The translations under genes and the position numbers were made by a program. Below are positions 38,442-45,157 of a stretch of 64,000 nucleotides of DNA, piece by piece. How positions within the stretch are numbered: the first letter of the stretch is position 1; the number at the start of each line of letters is the position of its first letter. Below the pieces are notes generated by a model. That model was not told the origin of the DNA. It saw nothing but the letters and a program-made list of their open reading frames with translations, and did not search any database. The DNA comes from Cryobacterium sp. HLT2-28 (lineage in GTDB: Bacteria > Actinomycetota > Actinomycetes > Actinomycetales > Microbacteriaceae): positions 1 to 64,000 of the forward strand of contig NZ_SOFH01000009.1 of the NCBI RefSeq assembly GCF_004402495.1, written 5' to 3'.

Positions 38442-38534
38442 GGCTAATTCAGGAGATTCCGGGCTGTCGCCGCGCTCCGCCGCACTGCTCCGGGCCCTCC
38501 GCAGCAGACTCTGCCCGATTCTCCTGAATTAGCC
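38442..38534. repeat. long intergenic inverted repeat (15-base perfect arms)
   Basis: Arms 38442-38456 (ggctaattcaggaga) and 38520-38534 are exact reverse complements, separated by 63 GC-rich bases; pairing can continue past one mismatch. Neither arm resembles those of the elements at 6061, 28249 or 57893, but layout and intergenic position are the same. Confidence 0.85.
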
Positions 38535-38611
38535 CCAGCGCCAGAGCGCGACGGGGTGCTTCGGGCCCCGGGACGCGCAGCTGAGACGGGTGGTTGAGAC
38601 GGGTGGTTGAG

Positions 38612-38645
38612 AAAAAAGGGGGCCCCGACCGAAGTCGGGGCCCCC
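38612..38645 (-). terminator. strong rho-independent terminator of livK
   Basis: Twelve-base perfect stem (38618-38629 with 38634-38645, gggggccccgac) with a four-base loop, followed on minus by six T. It lies 18 bases past the livK stop. Confidence 0.93.
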
Positions 38646-38663
38646 TCCTTGGTGCTGCGGAGA

Positions 38664-39959
38664 CTAGTTGATGCGCTTGTACGTGTTGTCAGCCTTGTAC
38701 TCGTAGACGCCGATGGTCGCCTCGGTCGGGTCGCCGTTCTCGTCGAACGTGACGGGGCCGGAGAAGCCGTCGTAATTGACCTGCTCACCCTTCGCGAGGG
38801 CCTTGGCGGCCGTCTTGAAGTCGGTGACCTTGGTGCCGTCGCCGGTGCCGCCCGAGACCTGGCGGAGGTAGTCGGCGATGGACGTGCCCTTGACGTCGTT
38901 CGCAGCGTAGGCGGCGAGCGCGATCAGCACAACCGCGTCGTAGGACTCGGCCGCGTAGCTGTAGTCGGTCAGGGTCGGGTCGATCTCCTTCAGGCGCGTG
39001 GTGAAGTCACCGAGCGTTCCGACGTCGAGTCCGGGCAGCGTGCCCTTCGCACCGGTGATGAGACCGGGGGCGAAGTCCTTGCTGTAGTCGGACAGGTTGC
39101 CGTCGACGAAGTAGAGCTTGCCACCCGGGTAACCGGAGCCGACGAGCGCGGGCGTGATGACCTTGGCCTGGTCGAACGTGATCAGGGCGATCGCATCCGG
39201 CTTGGCGGCGGTCACTTCGGAGATCTGCGCGGCGAAGTTCGAGTCGCCCTCGTTGAACAGTGACTTGGCGACGACCTTGCCTCCGGCGGCTTCGAACGCC
39301 TTCGTGGTGGAGTCAGACAGGCCGGTGCCGTAGGAGTCGTTGAGCACGATCAGCCCGAGGGTGCTGTTGCCGTCCTCGGCAATCTGGTTGCCGAGCACCT
39401 CGCCCTGGAGCAGGTCGGACGGCGCGGTGCGCCAGTACAGGCCCTTGTCGTCGTACTTCGTGAAGTCCGCGGAGGTGTTGGCCGGGGAGAACTGCACCAC
39501 GCCGGCGCCGGTGATCTGGTCGATCACGGTCTTAGAGACGCCGGAGGAGGCGGCACCGATGATGGCCGAGACGTCCTGGGACAGGAGGTCGGTCACCGAC
39601 ACGGTGGCGGTGTCGGTCGTGGTGTCACCCGAGTCGCGGTAGACGGGATCGATGGTGAGCCCGAGCTTCGCGTCGTTGATGTCCTTGACGGCGAGTGCGA
39701 CACCGGCTTCTTCGGGCGGGCCGAGGAAGGCGAGGGCGCCACTCTGGGGAAGGATCGTGCCGATCTTGAGAGTGAGGTTGCGGTCGCCGGCCTTGATGGC
39801 CTTCGCGTCTCCACTCGCAGCGGGCTTCTCCGATGCAGTCGGGGCAGCGGAATTGCTGCTGCATCCGGTGAGCAGAAGTGCGCTGACGCCGACCATGGCG
39901 ACGCCGGTGATGACTGCCCGGACTGAGCGGGAGGCCGAGGCCTTCGCGAATACGCTCAT
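38664..39959 (-). CDS. livK: branched-chain amino acid ABC transporter substrate-binding lipoprotein
   Basis: A 431-residue periplasmic-binding-fold lipoprotein. The signal peptide ends in the lipobox LLLTGCSS, followed by a Ser/Ala/Pro linker. The mature domain has LKIGTILPQSGALAFLGPPEEAGVALAVKDIN, DVSAIIGAASSGVSKTVI and DSYGTGLSDSTTKAF, all typical of the LivJ/LivK family. I chose the ATG at 39959 with AAGGAG six bases upstream. Convergent with livHMGF, which it presumably serves; it has its own promoter region and terminator. Confidence 0.93.
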   Translation of the reverse strand: MSVFAKASASRSVRAVITGVAMVGVSALLLTGCSSNSAAPTASEKPAASGDAKAIKAGDRNLTLKIGTILPQSGALAFLGPPEEAGVALAVKDINDAKLGLTIDPVYRDSGDTTTDTATVSVTDLLSQDVSAIIGAASSGVSKTVIDQITGAGVVQFSPANTSADFTKYDDKGLYWRTAPSDLLQGEVLGNQIAEDGNSTLGLIVLNDSYGTGLSDSTTKAFEAAGGKVVAKSLFNEGDSNFAAQISEVTAAKPDAIALITFDQAKVITPALVGSGYPGGKLYFVDGNLSDYSKDFAPGLITGAKGTLPGLDVGTLGDFTTRLKEIDPTLTDYSYAAESYDAVVLIALAAYAANDVKGTSIADYLRQVSGGTGDGTKVTDFKTAAKALAKGEQVNYDGFSGPVTFDENGDPTEATIGVYEYKADNTYKRIN

Positions 39960-40056
39960 GTTGCTCCTTGGGAATAGGAAGTGAAAGGTCACGGCGATCG
40001 ATTGACCGCCGTGCTGTCACATTATTGACAGGAATCGCGTGAAACAAGACAACCGG

Positions 40057-40072
40057 GTTACATCCGTGTAAC
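40057..40072. promoter_or_regulatory. palindromic operator candidate upstream of livK
   Basis: gttaca-tccg-tgtaac is a perfect palindrome of six-base arms 98 bases before the livK start. A loose promoter (TTGTTT, 17 bases, TAATGT on minus) lies between it and the gene. Symmetry and position suggest a regulator site; the regulator is not encoded in the window. Confidence 0.5.
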
Positions 40073-40085
40073 GCGACCCAAATCG

Positions 40086-40811
40086 TTACGATCGGCGGCC
40101 GGTGACACCCTCATAGGCGATCTGTTGCGTCTCGGCCAGCGCAGCCGCACATTCTCCCCAGGAGGCGCAGACCCTGGGGCCCGAACTCACCCGGTCGAGG
40201 GCCTCCGCAATCGACGGCCCGCCGTCGTCGTCGGCCTGCACCGCTGCCAGCGCCGTGAGGATCACGCCGTCGTAGGCCTCGCCTCCGCCGGCCGTGCCCT
40301 CCATCCCCGGGTCCATGGTGCCAAGGCGCGCCGCGAACTCGTCGCCGGCGGCGAGCGGGGTGCCCCCGTTCGCGAACTGAGCGAGGGAGACCAGCGCGAC
40401 CCGAGCGGCGGCCAGGGCGGATGCGACGTCCGGCGGCACCGGACTGGTCGCGTCCCAGAGCACGGCGTCGACGCCGCGGGCCAGGAGATCGGCCACGGCT
40501 CCCGGAGCGTCGCGGACGGAGTCCCGGTGCACGATCACGACGGGGTGGCCGAGCACCAGGCCCTGTTCGGAGATATCCCTGGCGGCCAGTTCGGTGCCGG
40601 CGACCTGGGCTGCCCCGGAGGCGGCGGCATTCCCCGTCATCGGGAACAGCGAGCCCAGCAACAGCGTGCCGTCACCGGATGCCGCCACCCGGGGCGCGAC
40701 GCTGGGCGCGGCGGTGGCCGGGGCGGCCACGGTCGTCGGCGCGCAGCCCGCGACGGAGACGAGGAGCAGCCCGGCGAACGCGAGCGAGGCGGCGATGGGG
40801 CGACGGGGCAT
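40086..40811 (-). CDS. shortened LivK-like lipoprotein
   Basis: 241 residues. Signal peptide with lipobox VSVAGCAP and an Ala/Pro linker. GTLLLGSLFPMTGNAAASGAAQVAGTELAARDIS and VDAVLWDATSPVPPDVASAL match the N-terminal lobe of LivK. It then jumps to DPGMEGTAGGGEAYDGVILTALAAVQADDDGG, matching the far C-terminal part of the neighbour's DPTLTDYSYAAESYDAVVLIAL. About 150-200 residues of the second lobe are absent. The frame is intact. Ligand binding in the normal way seems unlikely. Upstream of livK on the same strand. Confidence 0.8.
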   Translation of the reverse strand: MPRRPIAASLAFAGLLLVSVAGCAPTTVAAPATAAPSVAPRVAASGDGTLLLGSLFPMTGNAAASGAAQVAGTELAARDISEQGLVLGHPVVIVHRDSVRDAPGAVADLLARGVDAVLWDATSPVPPDVASALAAARVALVSLAQFANGGTPLAAGDEFAARLGTMDPGMEGTAGGGEAYDGVILTALAAVQADDDGGPSIAEALDRVSSGPRVCASWGECAAALAETQQIAYEGVTGRRS

Positions 40812-40841
40812 CCGGACTCCTTTCCCCGAGCGTAACGCGGG

Positions 40842-41783
40842 TCAGGCCGGTTCGAGGGACGCTCGCCGCGGCGCCCGCCCGCTGACGACCATGTCCGTGG
40901 TCAGGATGACCAGCGCCACCCAGACCAGGCCGAAACCGACCCAGCGTTCGGGCGGCATCGGTTCGTGCAGGATGAACACCCCGACCAGGAATTGCAGGAT
41001 GGGCGCGATGAACTGGATCAGCCCCAGGTAGGTGAGCGGGAGACGCCGGGCCGCGGCGGCGAAGAAGAGCAGCGGCACGGCCGTGACGACGCCGGTGGTG
41101 AGGAGACCGACCGTGTGCCACGGCGAGATGGCTCCGAAGGTGAGCCCGGAGACGGCACCGACGACGATCAACTGCACGATCGCGATCGGGGCGAGCCAGA
41201 TGGTTTCCAGGGTGAGTCCGGCCAGGGCGTCGACGCTGTGGCCGACGCGTTTCTTGATCAGCCCGTAGAAGCCGAACGAGAACGCGAGCACAAGGGAGAT
41301 CCAGGGCAGCGAGCCGTAGCCGACGGTGAGCACGACCACGGCGGCGAGACTGATGCCCATCGCCATCCATTGCAGCGCCCGGAGCCTCTCGTGCAGCACC
41401 AGAACGCCGAGCAACACGGTCACGATCGGGTTGATGAAGTAGCCGAGCGCGGCCTCGACCACGTGGCCCGACAGGGTTCCGAAGACGTAGGTCTGCCAGT
41501 TGACGAAGATCAGGATGCCGGCCAGGCCCATTGTCCAGACGATCCGCGGGCGGCGCAGCACCGCGAGGAACTGACCCCACTTCTTCGTGACCGTGATCAG
41601 CAGTGCGCAGAAGACCAGGGAGAACAGCACCCGCCACGCGACGACCTCGAACGCTCCGGTGGGGGCGAGCAGGAGAAAGTACAGCGGCAGCATCCCCCAG
41701 AGTCCGTAGGCGAGGACCGCGTAGATCAGCCCGGTGCTGTGCGCGCTCCGCTGCGGGCGTCCTGCTTCGATGTGGGTGTCCAT
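40842..41783 (-). CDS. rarD: EamA-family transporter RarD
   Basis: A 313-residue drug/metabolite transporter with ten helices. GLIYAVLAYGLWGMLPLYFLLL and EVVAWRVLFSLVFC are the RarD N-terminal signature; SFGFYGLIKKRV and the QFIAPILQFLVGVFILHE block complete the repeat. Substrate unknown (chloramphenicol-sensitivity gene in some relatives). I chose the ATG at 41783; the in-frame ATG at 41843 lies inside the groES terminator. It follows groES and precedes the shortened LivK on minus. Confidence 0.93.
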   Translation of the reverse strand: MDTHIEAGRPQRSAHSTGLIYAVLAYGLWGMLPLYFLLLAPTGAFEVVAWRVLFSLVFCALLITVTKKWGQFLAVLRRPRIVWTMGLAGILIFVNWQTYVFGTLSGHVVEAALGYFINPIVTVLLGVLVLHERLRALQWMAMGISLAAVVVLTVGYGSLPWISLVLAFSFGFYGLIKKRVGHSVDALAGLTLETIWLAPIAIVQLIVVGAVSGLTFGAISPWHTVGLLTTGVVTAVPLLFFAAAARRLPLTYLGLIQFIAPILQFLVGVFILHEPMPPERWVGFGLVWVALVILTTDMVVSGRAPRRASLEPA

Positions 41784-41819
41784 GGTCTGCCCATCCTCCG
41801 GGACGGCCCCCGGAAACGA

Positions 41820-41853
41820 CAAATCCCGGATGGCCAAGGCCATCCGGGATTTG
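41820..41853 (-). terminator. hairpin terminator of groES
   Basis: A perfect 16-base stem (41820-41835 with 41838-41853, caaatcccggatggcc) with a two-base loop, 17 bases past the groES stop. The stem's own T-rich end follows on minus. It ends groES as a single-gene transcript. Confidence 0.88.
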
Positions 41854-41870
41854 CTGCGTGGTGCGTCTGA

Positions 41871-42167
41871 CTAGCGGACGACGACCGCGAGCACGTCGCG
41901 GGCCGACAGCACGAGGAGATCCTCGCCACCGAACTTGACCTCGGTTCCGCCGTACTTGGAGTAGATCACCTTGTCGCCGACGGCGACGTCGAGCGGGATG
42001 CGGTTGCCGTTGTCGTCGATGCGGCCGGGGCCGACGGCGACGACTTCGCCCTCCTGGGGCTTTTCCTTGGCGGTGTCAGGAATGACCAGACCTGATGCGG
42101 TGGTCTGCTCTGCGTCGACCTGCTTGATGACGATGCGATCCTCGAGCGGCTTGATGGAGACCGACAC
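41871..42167 (-). CDS. groES: co-chaperonin GroES
   Basis: A 98-residue Hsp10 subunit that caps Gro[41 protein letters not shown] is split over the family's mobile-loop region, and [26 protein letters not shown] is the expected end. GTG start with AGAGG six bases upstream. Preceded by a promoter with two CIRCE-like sites and followed by its own terminator, so groEL is not co-transcribed here. Confidence 0.97.
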   Translation of the reverse strand: MSVSIKPLEDRIVIKQVDAEQTTASGLVIPDTAKEKPQEGEVVAVGPGRIDDNGNRIPLDVAVGDKVIYSKYGGTEVKFGGEDLLVLSARDVLAVVVR

Positions 42168-42196
42168 GGTTGACCTCTTTCTTAGCTAAGACTTGG

Positions 42197-42223
42197 TTGG
42201 CAGACTCACAGCGAGAGTGCTAA
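42197..42223 (-). promoter_or_regulatory. CIRCE (HrcA operator), proximal copy
   Basis: On minus this reads TTAGCACTC-N9-GTCTGCCAA. The first half is a perfect CIRCE half site; the other half matches six of nine positions of the consensus. It sits at and just after the predicted transcription start of groES. Confidence 0.8.
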
Positions 42224-42227
42224 GTCG

Positions 42228-42256
42228 AGTTTAGGGCGCATCTGGCACTCACGCAA
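42228..42256 (-). promoter_or_regulatory. groES promoter
   Basis: Minus-strand -35 TTGCGT (42251-42256), 17-base spacer, -10 TAAACT (42228-42233). The -35 lies in the loop of the distal CIRCE and the start point falls in the proximal CIRCE, as expected for HrcA repression. Confidence 0.72.
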
Positions 42257-42276
42257 CGTGAGTGCCAGATGCGCCC
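42234..42276. promoter_or_regulatory. CIRCE, distal copy, inside a 43-base perfect hairpin
   Basis: CTGGCACTC-N9-GAGTGCCAG (42242-42268) matches each CIRCE half at seven of nine positions. Complementarity continues outward (gggcgcat/atgcgccc) and inward (acg/cgt), giving 20-base perfect arms (42234-42253 and 42257-42276) around the loop caa. It ends 20 bases before the start of the divergent methyltransferase gene. Confidence 0.85.
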
Positions 42277-42296
42277 ATGGTTGGTAGGTTTGCGGG

Positions 42297-43496
42297 ATGG
42301 ATCGCTCAGAGCTCGTCGAGCTGTTATCGCCGGACGGCTTGCGCCTGCTGGACTCCCTGCCGCCCTATGACCCGACGGGCGACGTCGTGCGGATGGTGAG
42401 TGACCTCCGCAAGGCCGGCCACGCCCCCGGCCTGGTCACCGCCGTGCTGAACCAGTCCCGGCTGCGCGCACGCGCCGTACCCAAGTTCGGAGAGTTCGCC
42501 GGGCGGATGCTGTTCACCGAGGCAGGCCTGGAGCAGGCAACCCGGTTGCGGGTGGCCGCATTGCACGCCGGCCGATTCGTCGGAGCCGCCGTGGCCCGCG
42601 TCGTCGACCTCGGGTGCGGGATCGGCGGCGACGCGATGGCCATGGCCGCGATGGACCTCGCGGTGACGGCGGTCGACAGCGACGAGGTGACCGCGACCGT
42701 CGCCAGCTTAAACCTGGCTCCGTTCCAGAACGCGGCGGTGGCGCACGGCGACGCCGAGACGTTCGATCTCTCCGGCTTCGACGCGGCCTGGCTCGACCCG
42801 GCCCGGCGCACCGCGGGCCACAACAACACGTCCCGGCTGACCCGTCCGGAGGACTACTCCCCCAACCTCGATTTCGTGTTCGGCCTGAGTGAGCGGATGC
42901 CGATCGGCGTCAAGCTCGGCCCGGGGCACGATCGCGACCTCATCCCCGCCGGCGCGGAGGCGCAGTGGGTGTCCGTCGATGGAAAACTGGTCGAGATGGG
43001 ACTGTGGTTCGGCGCCCTGGCCCGCGACGGCATCCGCCGGTCGGCCCTGCTCCTGGACCGGGACGGAACGCACGAGCTGAACGCGCCCGCCGACAGCGAG
43101 GACGTGGAAGTGGGGGTGCTCGGTGACTATCTCTACGAGCCCGACGGTGCGGTCATCCGTGCCCGGCTGATCGGCGATCTCGCCCGCTCGCAGGGCGCCC
43201 TCATGTTGAGCGAGGGAATCGCCTACCTCACCTCCGCCGTCCTGCGCCCGACCCCGTTCGCCACGGCCTTCCGGGTGCTCGAGGTGCTGCCGTTCGACGA
43301 GAAGAAGCTCCGTCTGGCGCTACAGGAACGCCGGATCGGCACGCTGGAGATCAAGAAACGCGGCGTGGACGTCGACCCGGCCACGCTGCGCACCCGTTTG
43401 CGGCTGAAGGGATCCGAATCGGGCACCCTCGTGCTCACCCGGGTCGCCGGCCAGCGCGTTGCACTGCTCGTGGAGCGTGTGCGCACACTGGCCTGA
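42297..43496 (+). CDS. class I SAM methyltransferase with THUMP-like C-terminal domain
   Basis: 399 residues. An N-terminal helical segment is followed by a Rossmann methyltransferase core with VVDLGCGIGGDAMAMAAM, VTAVDSDEVT and the motif-IV region FDAAWLDPARRT. A C-terminal THUMP-like domain covers about 320-399 (LEIKKRGVDVDPATLRTRLRLKG). An RNA substrate is plausible; the exact target is unknown. ATG start. Divergent from groES, sharing the CIRCE-containing gap. Confidence 0.85.
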   Translation: MDRSELVELLSPDGLRLLDSLPPYDPTGDVVRMVSDLRKAGHAPGLVTAVLNQSRLRARAVPKFGEFAGRMLFTEAGLEQATRLRVAALHAGRFVGAAVARVVDLGCGIGGDAMAMAAMDLAVTAVDSDEVTATVASLNLAPFQNAAVAHGDAETFDLSGFDAAWLDPARRTAGHNNTSRLTRPEDYSPNLDFVFGLSERMPIGVKLGPGHDRDLIPAGAEAQWVSVDGKLVEMGLWFGALARDGIRRSALLLDRDGTHELNAPADSEDVEVGVLGDYLYEPDGAVIRARLIGDLARSQGALMLSEGIAYLTSAVLRPTPFATAFRVLEVLPFDEKKLRLALQERRIGTLEIKKRGVDVDPATLRTRLRLKGSESGTLVLTRVAGQRVALLVERVRTLA

Positions 43497-43527
43497 GCAG
43501 CCGGCCGAGGCCGTTCGACGGCCCGGA

Positions 43528-43555
43528 GTCAGTACGCGATCGTCAGTACGCGATC
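43528..43555. repeat. 14-base tandem duplication over a stop codon
   Basis: gtcagtacgcgatc at 43528-43541 is repeated exactly at 43542-43555. The right copy codes for the end (R-I-A-Y-stop) of the minus-strand gene; the left copy lies past its stop. Compare the guaB 3' end. Confidence 0.85.
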
Positions 43556-43971
43556 CGGCCCAGGGCCTGGCTGATGATCACGCACCAGCCGATCACGATC
43601 GCCAGGCCGGCGAGACCGGAGACCAGCCCCCAGACCCACAGTGCGCCGCCGAGGCGTTCGGACCGGCGCGCCATGATCGCCAGCACGACGGCGGCCAGCG
43701 AGAGCGGCGCACCCCAGACGCCGAACAGGGCGACGAGCAGTCCGGCCAGTCCGAATGTGAGCGCTGCGACGGAGAGCCCCCGCCCACCCTCACGCGATTG
43801 CAGCTCGGTGTCGGTGTAGACGTACGGGACCCATTCGGTGGGCGCGGTGACGGTCGACTCGTAGTCCAGTTCGCCGTCGACCGTTCCTCGCGGTCGCGTG
43901 AGGTCGAGCCGGAAGTCACCGCGTCCGGTGGGCGGGGCGGGCAGGTCCCCGTCCGGGCGTTCGGCCTCCAT
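43543..43971 (-). CDS. DUF4190-like small membrane protein (third of a trio)
   Basis: 142 residues. A 65-residue hydrophilic N-terminus (rich in Asp, Pro, Arg) precedes two membrane helices (LSVAALTFGLAGLLVALFGV and WVWGLVSGLAGLAIVIGWCV) joined by a short basic turn (AIMARRSERLGG). The two-helix layout and position resemble the two DUF4190-type proteins upstream, but the N-terminus is not Pro/Tyr repeats. ATG start, eight bases after the preceding gene. Confidence 0.72.
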   Translation of the reverse strand: MEAERPDGDLPAPPTGRGDFRLDLTRPRGTVDGELDYESTVTAPTEWVPYVYTDTELQSREGGRGLSVAALTFGLAGLLVALFGVWGAPLSLAAVVLAIMARRSERLGGALWVWGLVSGLAGLAIVIGWCVIISQALGRIAY

Positions 43972-43979
43972 GGAGCGGT

Positions 43980-44564
43980 TCAGTAGCTGTATCCGGTGTT
44001 CGGGATGTTGGCGAAGACGACGGCCCAGATGACGATGCTCAGCAGCGCGAGGGCCACGCCGATCGCCCCGGTGATGATTCCGGTCAGCCAGAAACCCTTC
44101 GCGCGGGGTTCCTTGGTGCGCCCGAGGAACCCGAGCACGACGGCCGCCGCGGGAATGAACAGACCGAAGATGCCGCCGGCAATCGGGATGAACACCACCG
44201 GGGAGCCGAGGATTCCGATGATACCGGCGACGAGCGCCAGAATGCTGAGAATCGGCTGTTTGGTGGCGGGCCGCCCCGGATAGGGAGCATACGGCGCACC
44301 GGAGGCCGGCGGCGGGCTGCCGTAGGGCGGCGGGGCGTCAGGACCGGCACCGTAGCCGGGCGGCGGCGGCGTCGCGGCCGGGCCCGCACCGTAGCCGGGC
44401 GGGGGTGTGGCTGAGGCGTAGGCGGGCGCGACCGGCGGCGCGGCTGACGTGTTCGGGAAGTCGGGAACCTGCGGGACCTCAGGCACGTGCGGGACATCCG
44501 GCACCTGCGGTACCTCCGGCACGTGCGGCACCCCCGAGAGGCCTGGAGTATTCGAATCGCTCAT
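43980..44564 (-). CDS. DUF4190-like membrane protein with Val-Pro repeat N-terminus
   Basis: 194 residues. Residues 10-36 are a two-copy repeat of P-H/Q-V-P-E/D-V units (period 12). A Pro/Gly/Tyr-rich stretch with PPPGYGAGP motifs follows to about 110. Three hydrophobic segments come last (ILSILALVAGIIGILGSPVV, GIFGLFIPAAAVVLGFLG, GIITGAIGVALALLSIVIW). Start ATG at 44564 with AAAGGA upstream. Likely a membrane scaffold or envelope protein; function unknown. Confidence 0.78.
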   Translation of the reverse strand: MSDSNTPGLSGVPHVPEVPQVPDVPHVPEVPQVPDFPNTSAAPPVAPAYASATPPPGYGAGPAATPPPPGYGAGPDAPPPYGSPPPASGAPYAPYPGRPATKQPILSILALVAGIIGILGSPVVFIPIAGGIFGLFIPAAAVVLGFLGRTKEPRAKGFWLTGIITGAIGVALALLSIVIWAVVFANIPNTGYSY

Positions 44565-44619
44565 GAGCAATTTCCTTTCCACATCTTTCATTCCGAACCG
44601 CGGCCTCGCCCCGGCAAGA

Positions 44620-45015
44620 TCAGTAGCCGGAAATGGAGCCGTCGTTGACCGCGGCGGCGATGACCACGAACCAGACGATGATGACGATGATGGTCGCCAG
44701 CACGCCGAGATAGCCGAGGACGAGGCCTCCGATGGCCAGGCCGCGGCCCTTTTCACCGGTCTTCTTGATCTGGCTCAGGGCGATGTGCCCGGTGATGATC
44801 GCGACGAGGGAGATAAAGAACGCCGACACGAGCGAGACGATCGCCAGCACGTTGTACTTGTCGGAGGGCGCCTGGGCGTAAGGCTGCGCGTAGGCGCCGC
44901 CCTGACCGTAGGCGGGCGCGGCCGGGGCTCCGTAGGCCGGGGCGGCGGGCGGCTGGTAGATCGGCGGCTGGTTGGTCGGGGGCGGGGTCACCGGCGGCAG
45001 GTTCGGGTCGGTCAT
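44620..45015 (-). CDS. DUF4190 domain membrane protein
   Basis: 131 residues. A Pro/Tyr/Gln-rich N-terminus (about 55 residues, PPAAPAYGAPAAPAYGQGG) precedes two helices with the DUF4190 pattern: NVLAIVSLVSAFFISLVAII, TGHIALSQIKKTGEKGRGLAI, GGLVLGYLGVLATIIVIIV. I chose the ATG at 45015 with AAGGAG about eight bases upstream. First of three similar genes on minus downstream of tsaD. Confidence 0.85.
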   Translation of the reverse strand: MTDPNLPPVTPPPTNQPPIYQPPAAPAYGAPAAPAYGQGGAYAQPYAQAPSDKYNVLAIVSLVSAFFISLVAIITGHIALSQIKKTGEKGRGLAIGGLVLGYLGVLATIIVIIVWFVVIAAAVNDGSISGY

Positions 45016-45157
45016 GTCATGCACTCCTTCAGGAAGTGGGTCGTGTGGCGGTGCCATAGTGGCAGCGCGGGCCGCGCGGTGTCAACGTGTCTGACGAACC
45101 GGGTCCCACTCGCCCAGAATATCCCTTTCCGCAAGGAACCTCGGATGAGACGGGGTT

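Larger units (their letters stand above)
38286..38663. other. 378-base convergent gap: two terminators and an inverted repeat, no gene
   Basis: The gap between livF (plus) and livK (minus) holds the livF terminator (38312-38349), a short duplication of ttcccaccccggagcccccgc (copies at about 38369 and 38398), the inverted repeat 38442-38534, a twice-repeated gagacgggtggtt (from about 38582), and the livK terminator (38612-38645). No open frame here has a credible start. Confidence 0.7.

Noticed and set aside
41784-41843. Earlier in-frame ATG for rarD at 41843
   Set aside because: It lies inside the groES terminator stem and adds a non-hydrophobic stretch without family similarity.
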